From: Athripsodes cinereus
Taxonomy: Eukaryota > Arthropoda > Insecta > Trichoptera > Leptoceridae
Direction: 5' to 3'
Length of the DNA stretch: 64,000 nt
NCBI GenBank assembly: GCA_947579605.1
Contig: OX388314.1
Span: forward strand, 12,397,982-12,461,981
In this document: positions 47,395 through 58,747 of the stretch, one piece after another
Layout of the letters: every line of letters starts with the position of its first letter
How positions within the stretch are numbered: the first letter of the stretch is position 1
Program-made: the position numbers and the translations under genes
Notes under the pieces: generated by a model
Seen by the model: the letters and a program-made list of their open reading frames with translations, nothing else
Databases searched by the model: none
Told to the model about the DNA's origin: nothing

Positions 47395-47745
47395 TTAGAA
47401 TGGTATAGGATGAATGTAAATAAGTTACGATGGTTGGAATGTGGAAAGAACGAATGAGGACAGAATGGCCAAGAAGATATTATATTTGTCTGAGCGGAAT
47501 GGTGTTCGGAAACGTGGACGTCCGAGGATCAAATGGCAAGATCATTGAAATCAAATCCTACAGGATCATGTGTTGAGCACATTGAACAGGAGATCATTGA
47601 AATCAAATCCTACAGGGTCATGTGTTGAGCACATTGAACAGGAGAGCATGCATGAGGAGTTGTGACGGAAGCGAAAGATGTACCTACGCAAGGATAGCAG
47701 GATGTGGCTCTCGATTCTTTATGGCTACGCCGCGAGGGAAGCGGC
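47395..47745 (+). mobile_element. old relative of LINE family B
   Basis: atgaatgtaaataagttacg, aatgaggacagaatggccaa, ttgtctgagcggaatggtgt, cggaaacgtggacgtccgag, gagcatgcatgaggagttgt and gcgtgatggtac follow LINE B order with many changes. An internal 52-bp tandem duplication is listed separately. Confidence 0.75.
47539..47642. repeat. tandem duplication, 2 x 52 bp
   Basis: The unit agatcattgaaatcaaatcc... starts at 47539 and 47591. The copies differ at one site (aggatcatg/agggtcatg). It lies inside the decayed LINE B relative. Confidence 0.92.
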
Positions 47746-48536
47746 GTGATGGTACATATGTATGTATTTATATAGAATGGTAACGATATTAATATTTGTG
47801 TCTTACGATAGTGAACAGAAAAATGATAGTTATGATAATCACCGTAAACCGCACGACCCTTGATATCTATTTTTGGATATGTTTTTCAGTATTTTAATCA
47901 ACAGCACCCCGCGCTCCCTTGGCTTCTGATTGGAATTGCTCTGAAATAATATTTACTGATACAAAACTAATATTTGTATGGGTTTAGAAGTCAAAAACAA
48001 GAATAGTAATAATTTTACTGTACTGTGTATTACATAGTGGGTTATGTGATATTTTATTTGAAAAGTAGTTAGTATTCGTAAAACAAAAAGTGGTTGTGAG
48101 GCTTTCACAAATATTAATTAATATTTATTATTGGAATATAAAGCAGTGGAATTAAGTTTAATGATTATTCTGACCTTTGATATTATAACTAGAAAAAAAG
48201 AAACAAATGCTGTTTTAACAATAAATGCTGAGAGATAGATGTTAAAATATGTCTTTCCACTTGCTTCAAGAAAATATTTTTCGTCCTTTTTTATATATTA
48301 TGGATACATAGAACATCAAAAATTTAATTAATATTTTTCGTCTTATTGTAAATCAAAGATCTGTTGCTACGGAAGTGATTCTCTCTTGCGACGTTAAAGA
48401 CCATCTATACTATATTTTTGGTGGTCTTCCCTTTGAACGATTTCTTCTTCATAACAATTGACCGAGTAAGTTATATCAGTAGAACTACCTGCATATTTAA
48501 GTAAGGAATACATCATGTTTCCCCGATTAATTATTT

Positions 48537-48715
48537 AATTTATTAATTCGTTCATTCTTTACTGTACATTGATCACAATACATACAATTTCATAAAGAAA
48601 TGCATTCACATTAAATAAAATCAATAAAATAAAATAAACATTATTGTACATTATTCATACGGTACAAATGGCGGGTTTGTTGCCTGTAGTCATTTTCTAA
48701 CAACCAAACAGTTTC
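48537..48715 (-). mobile_element. dispersed LINE-tail repeat
   Basis: tttattaattcgttcattct, ttactgtacattgatcacaa, gaaatgcattcacattaaat, ggtacaaatggcgggtttgt and ttgcctgtagtcattttcta are shared with the inverted 27478 copy. Confidence 0.6.
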
Positions 48716-48769
48716 TATATAGAGAAAGATTATGTATTTATCGTAAAGGCGCGATTTCTTCCCGGTATG

Positions 48770-49015
48770 CTTGTATAACGTGCTGCGTGGAGAGAAGTAC
48801 CGTCTCCTACACCTTATATTGGAGGGCAAGACGGGAAGTTGACAGAAAGCAGATGTACTGGCTGCGCAACATTAGAGAGTGGACCGGAATGAAGATAGTG
48901 GATCACCTGTTCAGAGCAGCACAGGACAGGGAGGTTTTCACCGGAGTGATTGCCAACGTCGAGGGGACCTGGCATGGCACACACAGAAGAAGATGCTTAG
49001 AAATTAGAAAAATAT
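48770..49015 (+). mobile_element. LINE family C 3' coding fragment
   Basis: Mixed frames give WLRNIREWTGMKIVDHLFR and AAQDREVFTGVIANVEGTWH. The pattern of a tryptophan-rich helix ending in an 'RE.WTG' block and 'DR..F...IANV' is the usual end of insect endonuclease/RT proteins. The GC content is well above the flanks. Confidence 0.7.
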
Positions 49016-49026
49016 ATTGTTTTCTA

Positions 49027-49072
49027 CGATTTGACGAACCTATTTAAATAAATAAATAGGTTCGTCAAATCG
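49027..49072. repeat. perfect 20-bp hairpin
   Basis: cgatttgacgaacctattta (49027-49046) and its exact reverse complement (49053-49072) flank the loop aataaa. Confidence 0.9.
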
Positions 49073-49869
49073 AATGAAGTTAGTAACACACCAGGTTTTG
49101 AACATTTTTTTTTATTTCGTTTGAATGAAGGTAGTTGGGAATTAGTAGGTGTGGACTTCCAAAAATATTTAACGTATGATTCAATTATAAAGGACTGAGA
49201 ACTACTCAAGAGAATAAAAAAAAATTGCTAATAACACGAGAACATTATCTGAAAATTATAATGAATCAATGTAGGGAAGTAGGTACCTACTGAAAAAAAT
49301 ATTAAAATTTCAAAACAAAATATATCCACGCATATTGTTAATAACAGTTATTATCTTTTGTTGAAACATAAATTGGATGAATATTTTATATCCATTAGTT
49401 AAAAAAAAGAGAGATAATAGAAGTAATAATATGGCTAATCCCTAGGGTGGATCCCTCGGGAGATTCAAGGTGAGAGGAACCTCTTGCTGGCAGAGTGGAA
49501 TAAAAATTATTCAAAATATTAACATTAGAAGAGGATTTAGATTTTTAAACATTGAGTGGATGTTGTTTGAAGGTGAACACAAAATCAACATTCAGTTTTT
49601 CACATAACGAAATTTGTACAGCATACTGATATGCGACCTGTGATTATTAGGAATATTATTATGAAAATGTTACCGTTCAATCGTTTTACAATTCCTATTA
49701 TGAAGTGATAAATAAATTCATATAAAGTGGCCTTTTTAGCCCCCCAGGTCTCCATACTTCCTGGATTATTCTTTACCGAGCAGTTATTCTTTATCATGGC
49801 TTAAATCTAAATCGTGTGCATCTTCGTATAATGGCTAATTTATTTTCCTTAAAACAAATTATGTTCTAT

Positions 49870-50075
49870 GTCGGCCGGTTTGGCGCGGAGGTAACGCTCT
49901 TGCCTTTGAGCCACGAGGTCCCGGGTTCGATTCCCGGCCAGGGCAAAGTGAAGAATGACCTTTTTCAAATTGTCCTGGGTCTGGGTGTTACATGTATATG
50001 TGTGTATCGTCGCGTTAGTACCCATAATACAAGATTCATCTTAGTTTGGGACTAGCTCGATCTGTGTGAATTGTC
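49870..50075 (+). mobile_element. tRNA-derived SINE, second type
   Basis: tcggccggtttggcgcggag and gtaacgctcttgcctttgag (A-box side), then cccgggttcgattcccggcc (a T-arm/B box with a perfect CCCGG stem). A tRNA-unrelated body follows (tgggtgttacatgtatatgt). The acceptor halves do not pair, so it is a SINE rather than a tRNA gene. Confidence 0.78.
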
Positions 50076-50799
50076 TATGTATGTTATATACATATAAGTG
50101 ATAACTTGTTTATTGACGGCAACCAACCGACTGCCCGGATATTGAAGAGGTCTGGAATTGTCCATATTACCACATGGGACATGCCATAATGGGCATTCCG
50201 AAAGGCTGGCCAATCAAAATATCCCGTACGTAAGCAGGTAGGTACGCTGTTGAAAATTTAACTCTGGGTCTTTAAAATCCTTAATTTGTGCACTTATATA
50301 AGTTTGAAATAAATGGTGTATTATGAAAAATGTCTTCCTGGACATTGTAATTTTGTGAGCGAAATGTATTTATATACTCTTAAGCATTACGTTTCTGTAG
50401 AAAATTAATGAAAATACTCTCATCTTTTGTAAATTAAATTTTACATCTTATATTAAGTGAAAAACGAAGCTATTACATTTGTTTGCGAATTTGTATACGA
50501 TACGTTCACTATATTCGTGTAAAGTAGGTATTTCATTATCAAAATATCTTGATGAAAGTATATTGCAAATCTATCTTATATCTTTATTTCTATTTCTGTT
50601 TATTTTGTCGATATGCATTTCCAAATGAAATGAAGGCTTGAAAGAATTTTCGTTAATGCCTGTGGGGAATTAGATCCTTTTCAGATTTTTCGATATTGAT
50701 TTTACTGCACACAGTGTAGAGCACGTACCTACACATAAACAGAATCCATGCAATATTACAAAAAGAGAAATTGAAACTTGAAACGTATGTACACATATA

Positions 50800-51398
50800 T
50801 CTATATATATAAAAGAAAGTGGTGTTAGTTACACCATTTATAACTCAAGAATGGCTGTACCGATTTGAATTATCTCTGATTTGTTGGATTCTTCTCCGCG
50901 GCGAATAGCCGACAGGCTATTAAAATATTTTACAAATTCACGGGAAGAAAAATTACGATGAAAATTATTTACGCCATACATTTTAAATTTCAGTAAAAAT
51001 GCAATATGGAGAATGATACAAAATCAAAGATGATGTTTTTTTATAGATTGGCCTATTTATAGAATATTTTTTCTGTACATTTTCAAATTAGAATCGTTAT
51101 TCATTCAATTTAACATCTGTGCTTCTGAAATGTTAACTTAAAAAAAAATCATGGATAGAAATTTCATAAATTTAAAATGAATAAGTATCTACCTAAAATT
51201 AGTACCTACATTATTATATTACGTTCAGCAGATAATTTATAAACAAATCTGAGTTAAGTTAATTGTTCAACATAAATGAATTTAATTTTTTTACACTATA
51301 CGACGACACACTTGGTCAATTACGGGAGTTTGTAAAGAGATTAAAAATATTATCACTCATTGATTGTTAATCGGTACGAAGTTCGCTGGGACAGCTAG
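50800..51398 (+). mobile_element. Helitron (non-autonomous), 599 bp
   Basis: It starts A|TCTATATATATAAAAGAAAG with the block gtggtgttagttacaccatt and tataactcaagaatggctgt, and ends ggtacgaagttcgctgggac, AGCTAG|T. The A/T insertion site, TC start and CTAG end fit Helitrons. This sequence type is widespread in insects. No Rep/helicase is encoded. Confidence 0.82.
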
Positions 51399-51480
51399 TA
51401 AGGCATAGAACACAAATATTCTGATAACTATGTATCAATAGTATTCCATTTAAAACCATCACTAATATTTTAATGATTGG

Positions 51481-51612
51481 AGAATCATACTACCTCTAGT
51501 ACTACTGTTACATAAATATGGATAAGAATCATACTACCTCTAGTACTACTGTTACATAAATATGGATAAGAATCATACTACCTCTAGTACTACTGTTACA
51601 TAAATATGGAAA
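51481..51612. repeat. tandem repeat, 3 x 44 bp
   Basis: The unit agaatcatactacctctagt... starts at 51481, 51525 and 51569. The last copy changes near its end (gataag to gaaaag). Confidence 0.95.
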
Positions 51613-51748
51613 AGTATATTCTTACTCTTTCGTCTTTCTAAACTAAAGCCAATTATTTAGATCGTAAATTTATGTTTCGTCACTTTTCATTACACTACCC
51701 TATACATTACTGTAATATACTACTGTAGGTACTGTATTGTACTCTAAG

Positions 51749-51950
51749 GTCCGAATCAAAACAAATTTTAGCGAAGTTACGTTTTCGTTTCGTCTTCGTT
51801 CAAATATAGACGACGTTACGCCAAAGTGTCAATTTTCGTAACTATTGTGTATTTTAGCTACGAAAATTGACACTTCTCGCAACGTCGTCTATATAGGAAC
51901 GATAACGACACGAAAACGTATCGCTCAATTGAATTTTAACTTCGGGCCCA
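51749..51950. mobile_element. palindromic MITE, family M1, diverged copy
   Basis: ggtccgaatcaaaacaaatt at the left and aattttaacttcgggccc at the right. The inner blocks gacgacgttacgccaaagtg/ cacttctcgcaacgtcgtct and acgaaaattgacac match 43836 and 58394. Confidence 0.72.
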
Positions 51951-51974
51951 GAGTGCTGTATTGTACTGTACTAT

Positions 51975-52695
51975 ATATAATGAGCTACAATCCATTGGAT
52001 TGGTCTGCAACGAGTTTGGATTTTTTTCTCCATTCCTCCCTATTCTCAGCCAGTCTTTTCAGCTCTACGTATGAGCCACAGTTCATGTCCCTCTTCAGTT
52101 GATCCATATACGCATCTCTTGGTCGGCCTCTGCCATTTGTGCCCTCGATCCTACCCTCCGCAATGGCGATGAGCAGTCCTGGGTGCCTGATGTTGTGGCC
52201 AATCCAGTTAGCTCGTTGCTGACTGATTTTCTTAAGAAGTTGCCTTTATTCGCCTACCCTGGTTAACACTTCTTCGTTTTCGACTTGTTCTAACCAATGG
52301 ATTTTCAGCATGCGTCTGTAGCACCACATCTCAAAGGCCTCCAACCGTCCGCTTTCACTCTTGCTGATGGTCCATGTCTCACAACCATAAAGCAGAATAA
52401 TATATCTGGGGATTCCAATATTTTAGATTTTTTGTTGAAGGCAATCTTTGCCTGGTTTATTCTGCTCACAATTTCAGATTTGGAGCGTCCATCCTGGTTT
52501 AGTCTGCTGCCCAAGTACACGAAATCACTTACTTGTTTGATACTCACTCCATTTATAGCAATGCTCGCAGTCGCTTCCTCCCTTCCAACCACCATACATT
52601 TTGTTTTGTCTTTATTTATTTTCATGTTGTACTTTGACAACAGTTTACTTTCTATTTTTCCTAAAGCTTCGTTCAGCTCCATCTCGGAGTCTGTG
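51975..52695 (-). mobile_element. LINE family A, minus copy with breaks
   Basis: On the plus strand it begins taatgagctacaatccattg, the family's 3' end in reverse. A frame from about 52690 to 52425 covers SEMELNEALGKIESKLLSKY to KKSKILESP. A deletion near 52395-52410 (gcagaataatatatctgggg) removes the part around NIDLSVRKNLTKAF, and the rest is frameshifted (ttattcgcc for ttttcgcc near 52248). Confidence 0.88.
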
Positions 52696-52795
52696 AGTAC
52701 TGCTACTGTAGTACTCGGACTGTAGTACTGTAGCACACTGCGGGTACTCGGAGTCTGTGAGTCTCGGAGTACTGTACTGTACTATAATATATACT
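52690..52795. repeat. scrambled micro-duplications at the LINE A 5' end
   Basis: The short unit actcggagtctgtgagt and tgtagtactg recur several times. This includes the LINE's own ctcggagtctg, so the junction was copied during or after insertion. Confidence 0.6.
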
Positions 52796-52884
52796 TTCGA
52801 ACACGATAGACCCGACAAAACTGAGATCGGCCTGTAGTTTGTGCATTTTTCTCACTTACATAATGAACCATATTAACTTTGAGG

Positions 52885-52985
52885 CAGTACCTACCAGATA
52901 ATGTGACGTTGTCTATGGTAGTTAAAATATAAGTAAATGCTTGATTTCAAAACAAAGATGTAAAAATAATATCGATAAAACTCTT
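52885..52985 (+). mobile_element. SINE fragment (15463 type)
   Basis: taccagataatgtgacgttg and tctatggtagttaaaatata, then aaagatgtaaaaataatatc align with the body and tail of the SINE at 15463-15639. The tRNA-like head is missing. Confidence 0.45.
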
Positions 52986-55900
52986 ATTATTATTACTCAC
53001 AACTGATATGTGCGTCACAAATATATTATACTCAAGTAATACTATACATTTTCAATTTGTTTTTTGAGGTATTACTTAGCAAATAAAGGTATATTACCCA
53101 TTCACTTACTCATTCCTAAGGTTCATTTTTAGAAAACACAATAAACTTATTTAGAATCTAATTGCAACTTTCTAATCAGTAATAAGAAGGCCGTGAAAGC
53201 CTAAGATCATACATTTCTAAGCTGTTTTTGGCAAACGAAATCAAATTTCCGTAACGTTTTCGGTATTCATGTTTTTAGTGTAAAACAAATACTAGTGTTT
53301 CACACATGGATGTATATAGGTAGGGGATGGAACGTTTATAGTAATTTGTATGAATGACAGCGAAGCCAAAAAGTGAGGAAGGGAAATCGACGGTGGCCAT
53401 TTTGTAGGAAATACTTTATTTAACATTTGTATGGGCAATGTATGGAAATTATTCACACAGTATCAGAAAACATTATATTTACTTCTTAAAATAATTACAA
53501 TGCCACATAACTTAATGTTTTCATATATTTGATGAAATAGGGAATAGGATGAGTTAATAAAATTGAGTATTTCATTTCAAAATCATTATTTATTTTTAAA
53601 CTTTGTTTTCATATACACACAATATGGAGAGAATGAATGACAATTGAAGGATATATCTAAATGAATAATATAAAACACGCGAACTTGCAAATGAGCGGGA
53701 AACTCAGGATATTTCGTAAGAATGACGTTTTTCTCCAACCTCGCAGAAAAACGAGATGTTTTTGAACACAAAACACTACGTTTACTTGGTGTCAAATATT
53801 GGATAATGTCCAGTTTCTCCTTTCTGGATCCTTTGGAAAACTACAAAAAATGATTTTAATTATAAACATGCGATAATATCATTAACCTGATCAGATTTGT
53901 ATGCATGAAACATTTCATTCTAACGGGTAAACAAACCAAACATCAGATTGTAGGTTCTTTGTATTGTCAGATGACAGAATGGAAAACAAGTTACATGTGT
54001 AGATGTAGGAGAATAAGGACAGACAAATAGAACGTTTATAACATTATTATGATCATTTATAAGTATACGAATTATAATATAAACGACTTTAAAATCGCAA
54101 TATATTAAGATAAAAACTACAATACAAAACAACTTACCGAAAATATGACAATCCTGTTTCCTGCGAAAGTTGGATTGGATTTATAACCACAACCATTTAT
54201 AGCGCACATCACCATGTTAATCATAAGATGATTCCTATTCTTCTAGATATAAAAACAAAAACCAATATGAAAAATTCAACTGATGTGCAAAAACTTGAAA
54301 CATTTTTAAAACAACTAAACATACAAGGGTTGGTTCACGGGAGCATAAATGTCACTCGGCGTCGTTTGACCTGAACGACCATGAAGTTGCAGTGAGTGGT
54401 GAATGTAATCCGGATAATCGTGAATAACTTAGAGCGTTTTATGACCCAATGTTATCGTAATGGCGCCATTATTTTTTACGTCTTTTTATTATTTTTTTTA
54501 TTGCTTTTATAACTTTTAAAATTTTTTTTTTTTGGATTTACTTTTTGTTATAATTTCTTAAATTCGCCGACGTGTAAAAGACGTAAATTATGAATATATT
54601 TAAATAATTAATATTTTTATTATTATTTGACTGGCGCCTTTTTATAGTAGCATTCAAGTACTTTTGTGTTTCTTTTAAATGATAAAAATATTTTTGTCTC
54701 TAACGAAGGAATATATTATTTTAATAGGTATCTTTAAAATTAACAGTTAAAGTAATAACTACTTGATTAGTTTATAACTAATTGCTTTATACTTTTTTTT
54801 TTTTAAATTATTCCATTATCTAACTTTCTGAGCTTGTATACTTCCCAAATACTTGTTACAAGTTTATATCCTAAATTTATCCAAATGAATTCACTGAATC
54901 AGCGTCAGAAATTATAAATGACAATTACGCAGAAATCGAGTATATTTTCTGAGACTATTTTTAATAAATGAAAGTATTTTTTCTCTGAGTTATGATTTAC
55001 ATATAATTAATCCTTGATATTTAATCTACCCAATTCCATCATTTTCATTACAAAACCTCACCACTGCAACGTGCCCATTCTTATTTTGTTACACATTTTG
55101 AAAACATAGTAACATACAGTACATGAACACTATGAATGCGTACTGGCATTGTATAGGTACTTTCAAAATATGCGTCGTCGACTGATCACTCGGTGACTGT
55201 CTGAACGCAGCCCAAATGCGACGCACCGAACAAAATTTTATTTCTTACAAAATGGTCGTCATTCCCCTCCCCGCGCAGCTACAAAATGTTTACCAAAGTG
55301 TCTGTCCATTACTCTATTTAGGTCCATGGTTTCACAGTAGGTATTTTCTTGTTTTTGAATGTATGATTCTAAAAATGTTTTTATAAAATCGAACATTGTA
55401 ATTAAATATGAATTATTTATTTTGTAATATACAAGAAGATTATAATAGATAAGCTTGAAAATTATAAAAATACATTGGCGAATTTTAGGACAATCCTCGT
55501 ATTATGGAATTATGAGGAAATTCTATAAAATCATTTTGTGAAAAACTGACATAATATGAAAATTTTGAATTTTATATAACTTTTTTATTATTTACAGCTT
55601 TGAGTATATTTTTATGTAAATAAATATTACACAAAATATAAAGTTATATGTATTAATATTATAACATATTTTCAAAATAGTGAAAAAGTTCATCTTACAT
55701 TTTCAAACATTATTTAAATTATAACTAGTTCAATTGCTTTCCAAATAATATTTTTTCCCTCGATCTATTAACGTTCTTGATTCTTTATAGGTATTGTTAA
55801 TTTTATAGAAGATTAAATTACCTACATTTTATTATGTTATTACATACAAATTAAACTCAACTGAAATTTTGATGACTACAAGTTAACGTAAATTACGAGA

Positions 55901-56405
55901 AGTTTTCACTTAAGAATAGGGTTACTACTAACAGGCTTACGTTTTTCTGGAAGTTTTCAAGTGTTCTTTAGATATAAAACAACATTAATTTAGCGATGAT
56001 GTGTACCACCTATTATGAAAATTTTATTTTTCTTGACACAAAGAGGATGCCTTTTTTGTTTTTTACATTTGGTTGGTCTTCTGGCTACTTTATTTACTTA
56101 CTTCGTAGTAATCAGGAGAATGCTCTCGACTTCAACCCGATGATGAGTTTCGAATTTCAGGAAATTTTCATAGCATGAAAGAGCCAATCATTATAATCAA
56201 GAGGGACAATCCTGGACGATGAGAATGCAAGATTAGGAAAAAGAAGAAGACAAGAGTCAATAATTGAGCTACCAATTACACTTCACATTCTTCAAAATTT
56301 TCTCTAAAAGTTAAACTGGGATATAGTGTAGAAATAATAATAAAAGCTAAGATATCAAAGTAAATTCCAAGTAAAAAGATGAAAATGAATGGGAGTGAAA
56401 AGGAG
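52986..56405. other. non-coding stretch, nothing recognised
   Basis: I see no supported gene or repeat family. A somewhat GC-richer patch at 54330-54480 (ggttggttcacgggagcata) and another at 55160-55330 are the only compositional departures. Short open frames here are AT-driven. Confidence 0.45.
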
Positions 56406-56406
56406 T

Positions 56407-56429
56407 GGGGGCAGGGGAGGGAGGGGGGG
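56407..56429 (+). other. predicted G-quadruplex motif
   Basis: Four G tracts (5, 4, 3 and 7 G) are separated by CA, A and A. This fits the G3+N1-7 quadruplex rule and stands out in strongly AT-rich DNA. Confidence 0.75.
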
Positions 56430-57200
56430 TATCCTTTCGTAGAAATATTCAAGATAATAATACCTGGTTTTATACAAATTGATATTGTCTTAGGGTATAG
56501 ATAGGTATTTAGCCTCTGCCGTTTCTTTATTTATTTTTAAAAAGAGGGATTAGGCCAACGTTCATCATTTTTTAATTTTTTAAAGAATTTTTCATGCTTA
56601 GTACGCAGCCATCTTAAAAGAACTTTAAATATAATTATAAACTATTTTCAGTGTTGTGTAGGATTTAAGTTGATTCAAGGATTAAAATTAAAATAACTTA
56701 TTCAATACATAAAGTATTTTGTTTTTATTTTGGAGCTATTTTAATAAACATTTGATGATTTAAGAGAAAGATCATCATTTTAGTAAATCATTAAGAAATT
56801 AAAATCATGCAATATTGTGGACTCAATACTATAACTGGACATCTCAAAATCAAAAGTATAAGATAATGGATAAATCATGATATTGTGTGTGTTTATACTT
56901 AGAAGGGTAGTAATAAATCTAATACATTATTGGAACACGTTGATTACAGTACAAAAAAGTCTCTTAATTTATAATTATTACTTCAAATTACTTATAGAGA
57001 ACACAAATTCTGATATGTCTATTTCTAGCAATTCTACTGGTTATTTTATTAATCTCCAAGTTAGCTTTCGTAAGCTTCCATTCTCATTAGAAAACAAGAA
57101 AAACTTTTGCATTGGAAATTGAACATTATTGAATATATTTGATATTAACAAAAACACTGTTTACTTTTCACTATTGATTTATTTCTCGAGTACCTACTTT

Positions 57201-57400
57201 NNNNNNNNNNNNNNNNNNNNNNNNNNNNNNNNNNNNNNNNNNNNNNNNNNNNNNNNNNNNNNNNNNNNNNNNNNNNNNNNNNNNNNNNNNNNNNNNNNNN
57301 NNNNNNNNNNNNNNNNNNNNNNNNNNNNNNNNNNNNNNNNNNNNNNNNNNNNNNNNNNNNNNNNNNNNNNNNNNNNNNNNNNNNNNNNNNNNNNNNNNNN
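57201..57400. other. assembly gap (200 N)
   Basis: Exactly 200 undetermined bases, so probably a placeholder length. It hides the 3' tail of the adjacent SINE. Confidence 0.99.
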
Positions 57401-57555
57401 GGGTTTCGTTATAAACCCAAATACAACCTTATACACCTTTCACACTAAGCTTAAAGCTTGTGCCGTGAAAGGGGAGTTTGCCGGCACCTGGGATCGAACC
57501 ACGGACCCCTTGTTCTGGAGGCCGAGACTCTACCTCCAGGCTACCGACGAACTCT
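57401..57555 (-). mobile_element. tRNA-derived SINE, family S1 (tail lost in gap)
   Basis: Minus strand: cggtagcctggaggtagagt, tggttcgatcccaggtgccg, ttcacggcacaagctttaag and the start of the gggtttataacgaaaccc block. The poly-A tail would lie in the N gap. Confidence 0.82.
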
Positions 57556-57744
57556 TATATTAGACAAAGCTGAATGAATTGAATTTATAAAAGTATTGTT
57601 TACGTTTATGAATCCGTATTATAATTATTTATATAAATAAACCGTTTGTATTAACACTAGGTATATTAAATAAAAGCACTATGCTATTATCATACAAAGT
57701 AAGAAATCTGAATTGGTATTTTTAAAATAAAATTATTATTAATT

Positions 57745-58362
57745 ATTTACACCTTAAGCTGCTCGATATGCTGACGACATAGCACTGCTCGCAGACTCCG
57801 AGATGGAGCTGAACGAAGCCCTACGAAAAATAGAAAGTATACTGTTGTCAAAGTACAACATGAAAATAAATAAAAACAAAATGTATGGTCGTTGGAAGAG
57901 AGGAAGCGACTGCGAACATTGCCATAAATGGAGTGAGCATCAAACAAGTAAGAGAATTCGTGTACTTGGGCAGCAGAATAAACCAGGATAGACGCTCCAA
58001 ATCGGAAATTGTGAGCAGAATAAACCAGGCAAGGATTGCCTTTAACAAAAAATCGAAGATATTGGAATCCCGAGAATCGAAGATAGGCGAAAAAAGGCAA
58101 CTCCTTAAGAGAATCAGCCAACAAGAAGCTAACTGGATTGGCCACAACATCAGGCACCCAAGACTACTCATCGCCATAGCGGAGGGTAAGACCGAGGGAA
58201 CAAATGGCAGAGGCCGACCAAGAGATGCGTATATGGACCAACTGAAGAGGGACATGAACTGTGGCTCATACGTAGAGCTGAAAAGACTGGCTGAGAATAG
58301 GGAGGAATGGAGAAGAAAAACCAAACTCGTTGCAGACCAATCCAATGGATTGTAACTCATTA
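57745..58362 (+). mobile_element. LINE family A with internal deletion
   Basis: It starts in the RT box (tatgctgacgacatagcact) and continues with two open frames (57803-57991 and 57885-58355), separated by a 5-base-type frameshift near 57880. At about 58070 the sequence jumps from LESRE directly to GEKRQLLKR, deleting about 80 codons (NIDLSVRK...EEVLTRV). It ends NGL*, then actcattataattatatat. Confidence 0.88.
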
Positions 58363-58393
58363 TAATTATATATCTACACCTTAAGCAGCCGCA

Positions 58394-58553
58394 GTCAAAA
58401 CGCATTTTGTCGTTCGACTATAGACGACTTTACGAGTATGAATTTTCGTAGTTAAAATACACAATGACTTGCATACTTAAGCTATGGAATTGATACTTTC
58501 TCGCAAAGTCGTCTATAGTCGAACGACTACATAGCGTTAAAATGTGTTTTGAT
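58394..58553. mobile_element. palindromic MITE, family M1 (160 bp)
   Basis: GTCAAAACGCATTTTGTCG at the left and cgttaaaatgtgttttgat at the right, with gacgactttacg and tcgcaaagtcgtctatagtc inside. It sits 30 bp after the LINE A copy. The right flank begins TA; the left is CA. Confidence 0.82.
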
Positions 58554-58574
58554 TATTGCTATTTTTAACGAAAT

Positions 58575-58735
58575 ATATAAAATAATAAATAAAGATATAT
58601 TTATTCTGCAGAAATTTTACATAAATATATTATAATACATAATATTACACAATACGACAGTAAACAAATTTAGAACAAAAGGTGGACTTGTTGCTGAGCA
58701 ACGTCTTCCAGACAACCCAAAACTCTAACATAAAA
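58575..58735 (-). mobile_element. dispersed LINE-tail repeat
   Basis: An aataaataaagatatatttattc tail is followed by aaaaggtggacttgttgctg and acgtcttccagacaacccaa. It is the family described at 3355. The 58748 transposon inserted at its far edge. Confidence 0.6.
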
Positions 58736-58747
58736 AAATATGTATAT

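Noticed and set aside
49870..49945. functional tRNA gene
   Set aside because: The T-arm and B box are good, but the acceptor stem does not pair and a tRNA-unrelated body continues. A SINE is a better explanation. The same reasoning applies to 15463-15540.
54330..54480. P-element or Merlin-type terminus near ggttggttcacgggagcata
   Set aside because: I could not find a matching inverted end or target duplication downstream.
57129..57563. 144-residue ORF
   Set aside because: It runs through the 200-N gap and then a SINE on the wrong strand.
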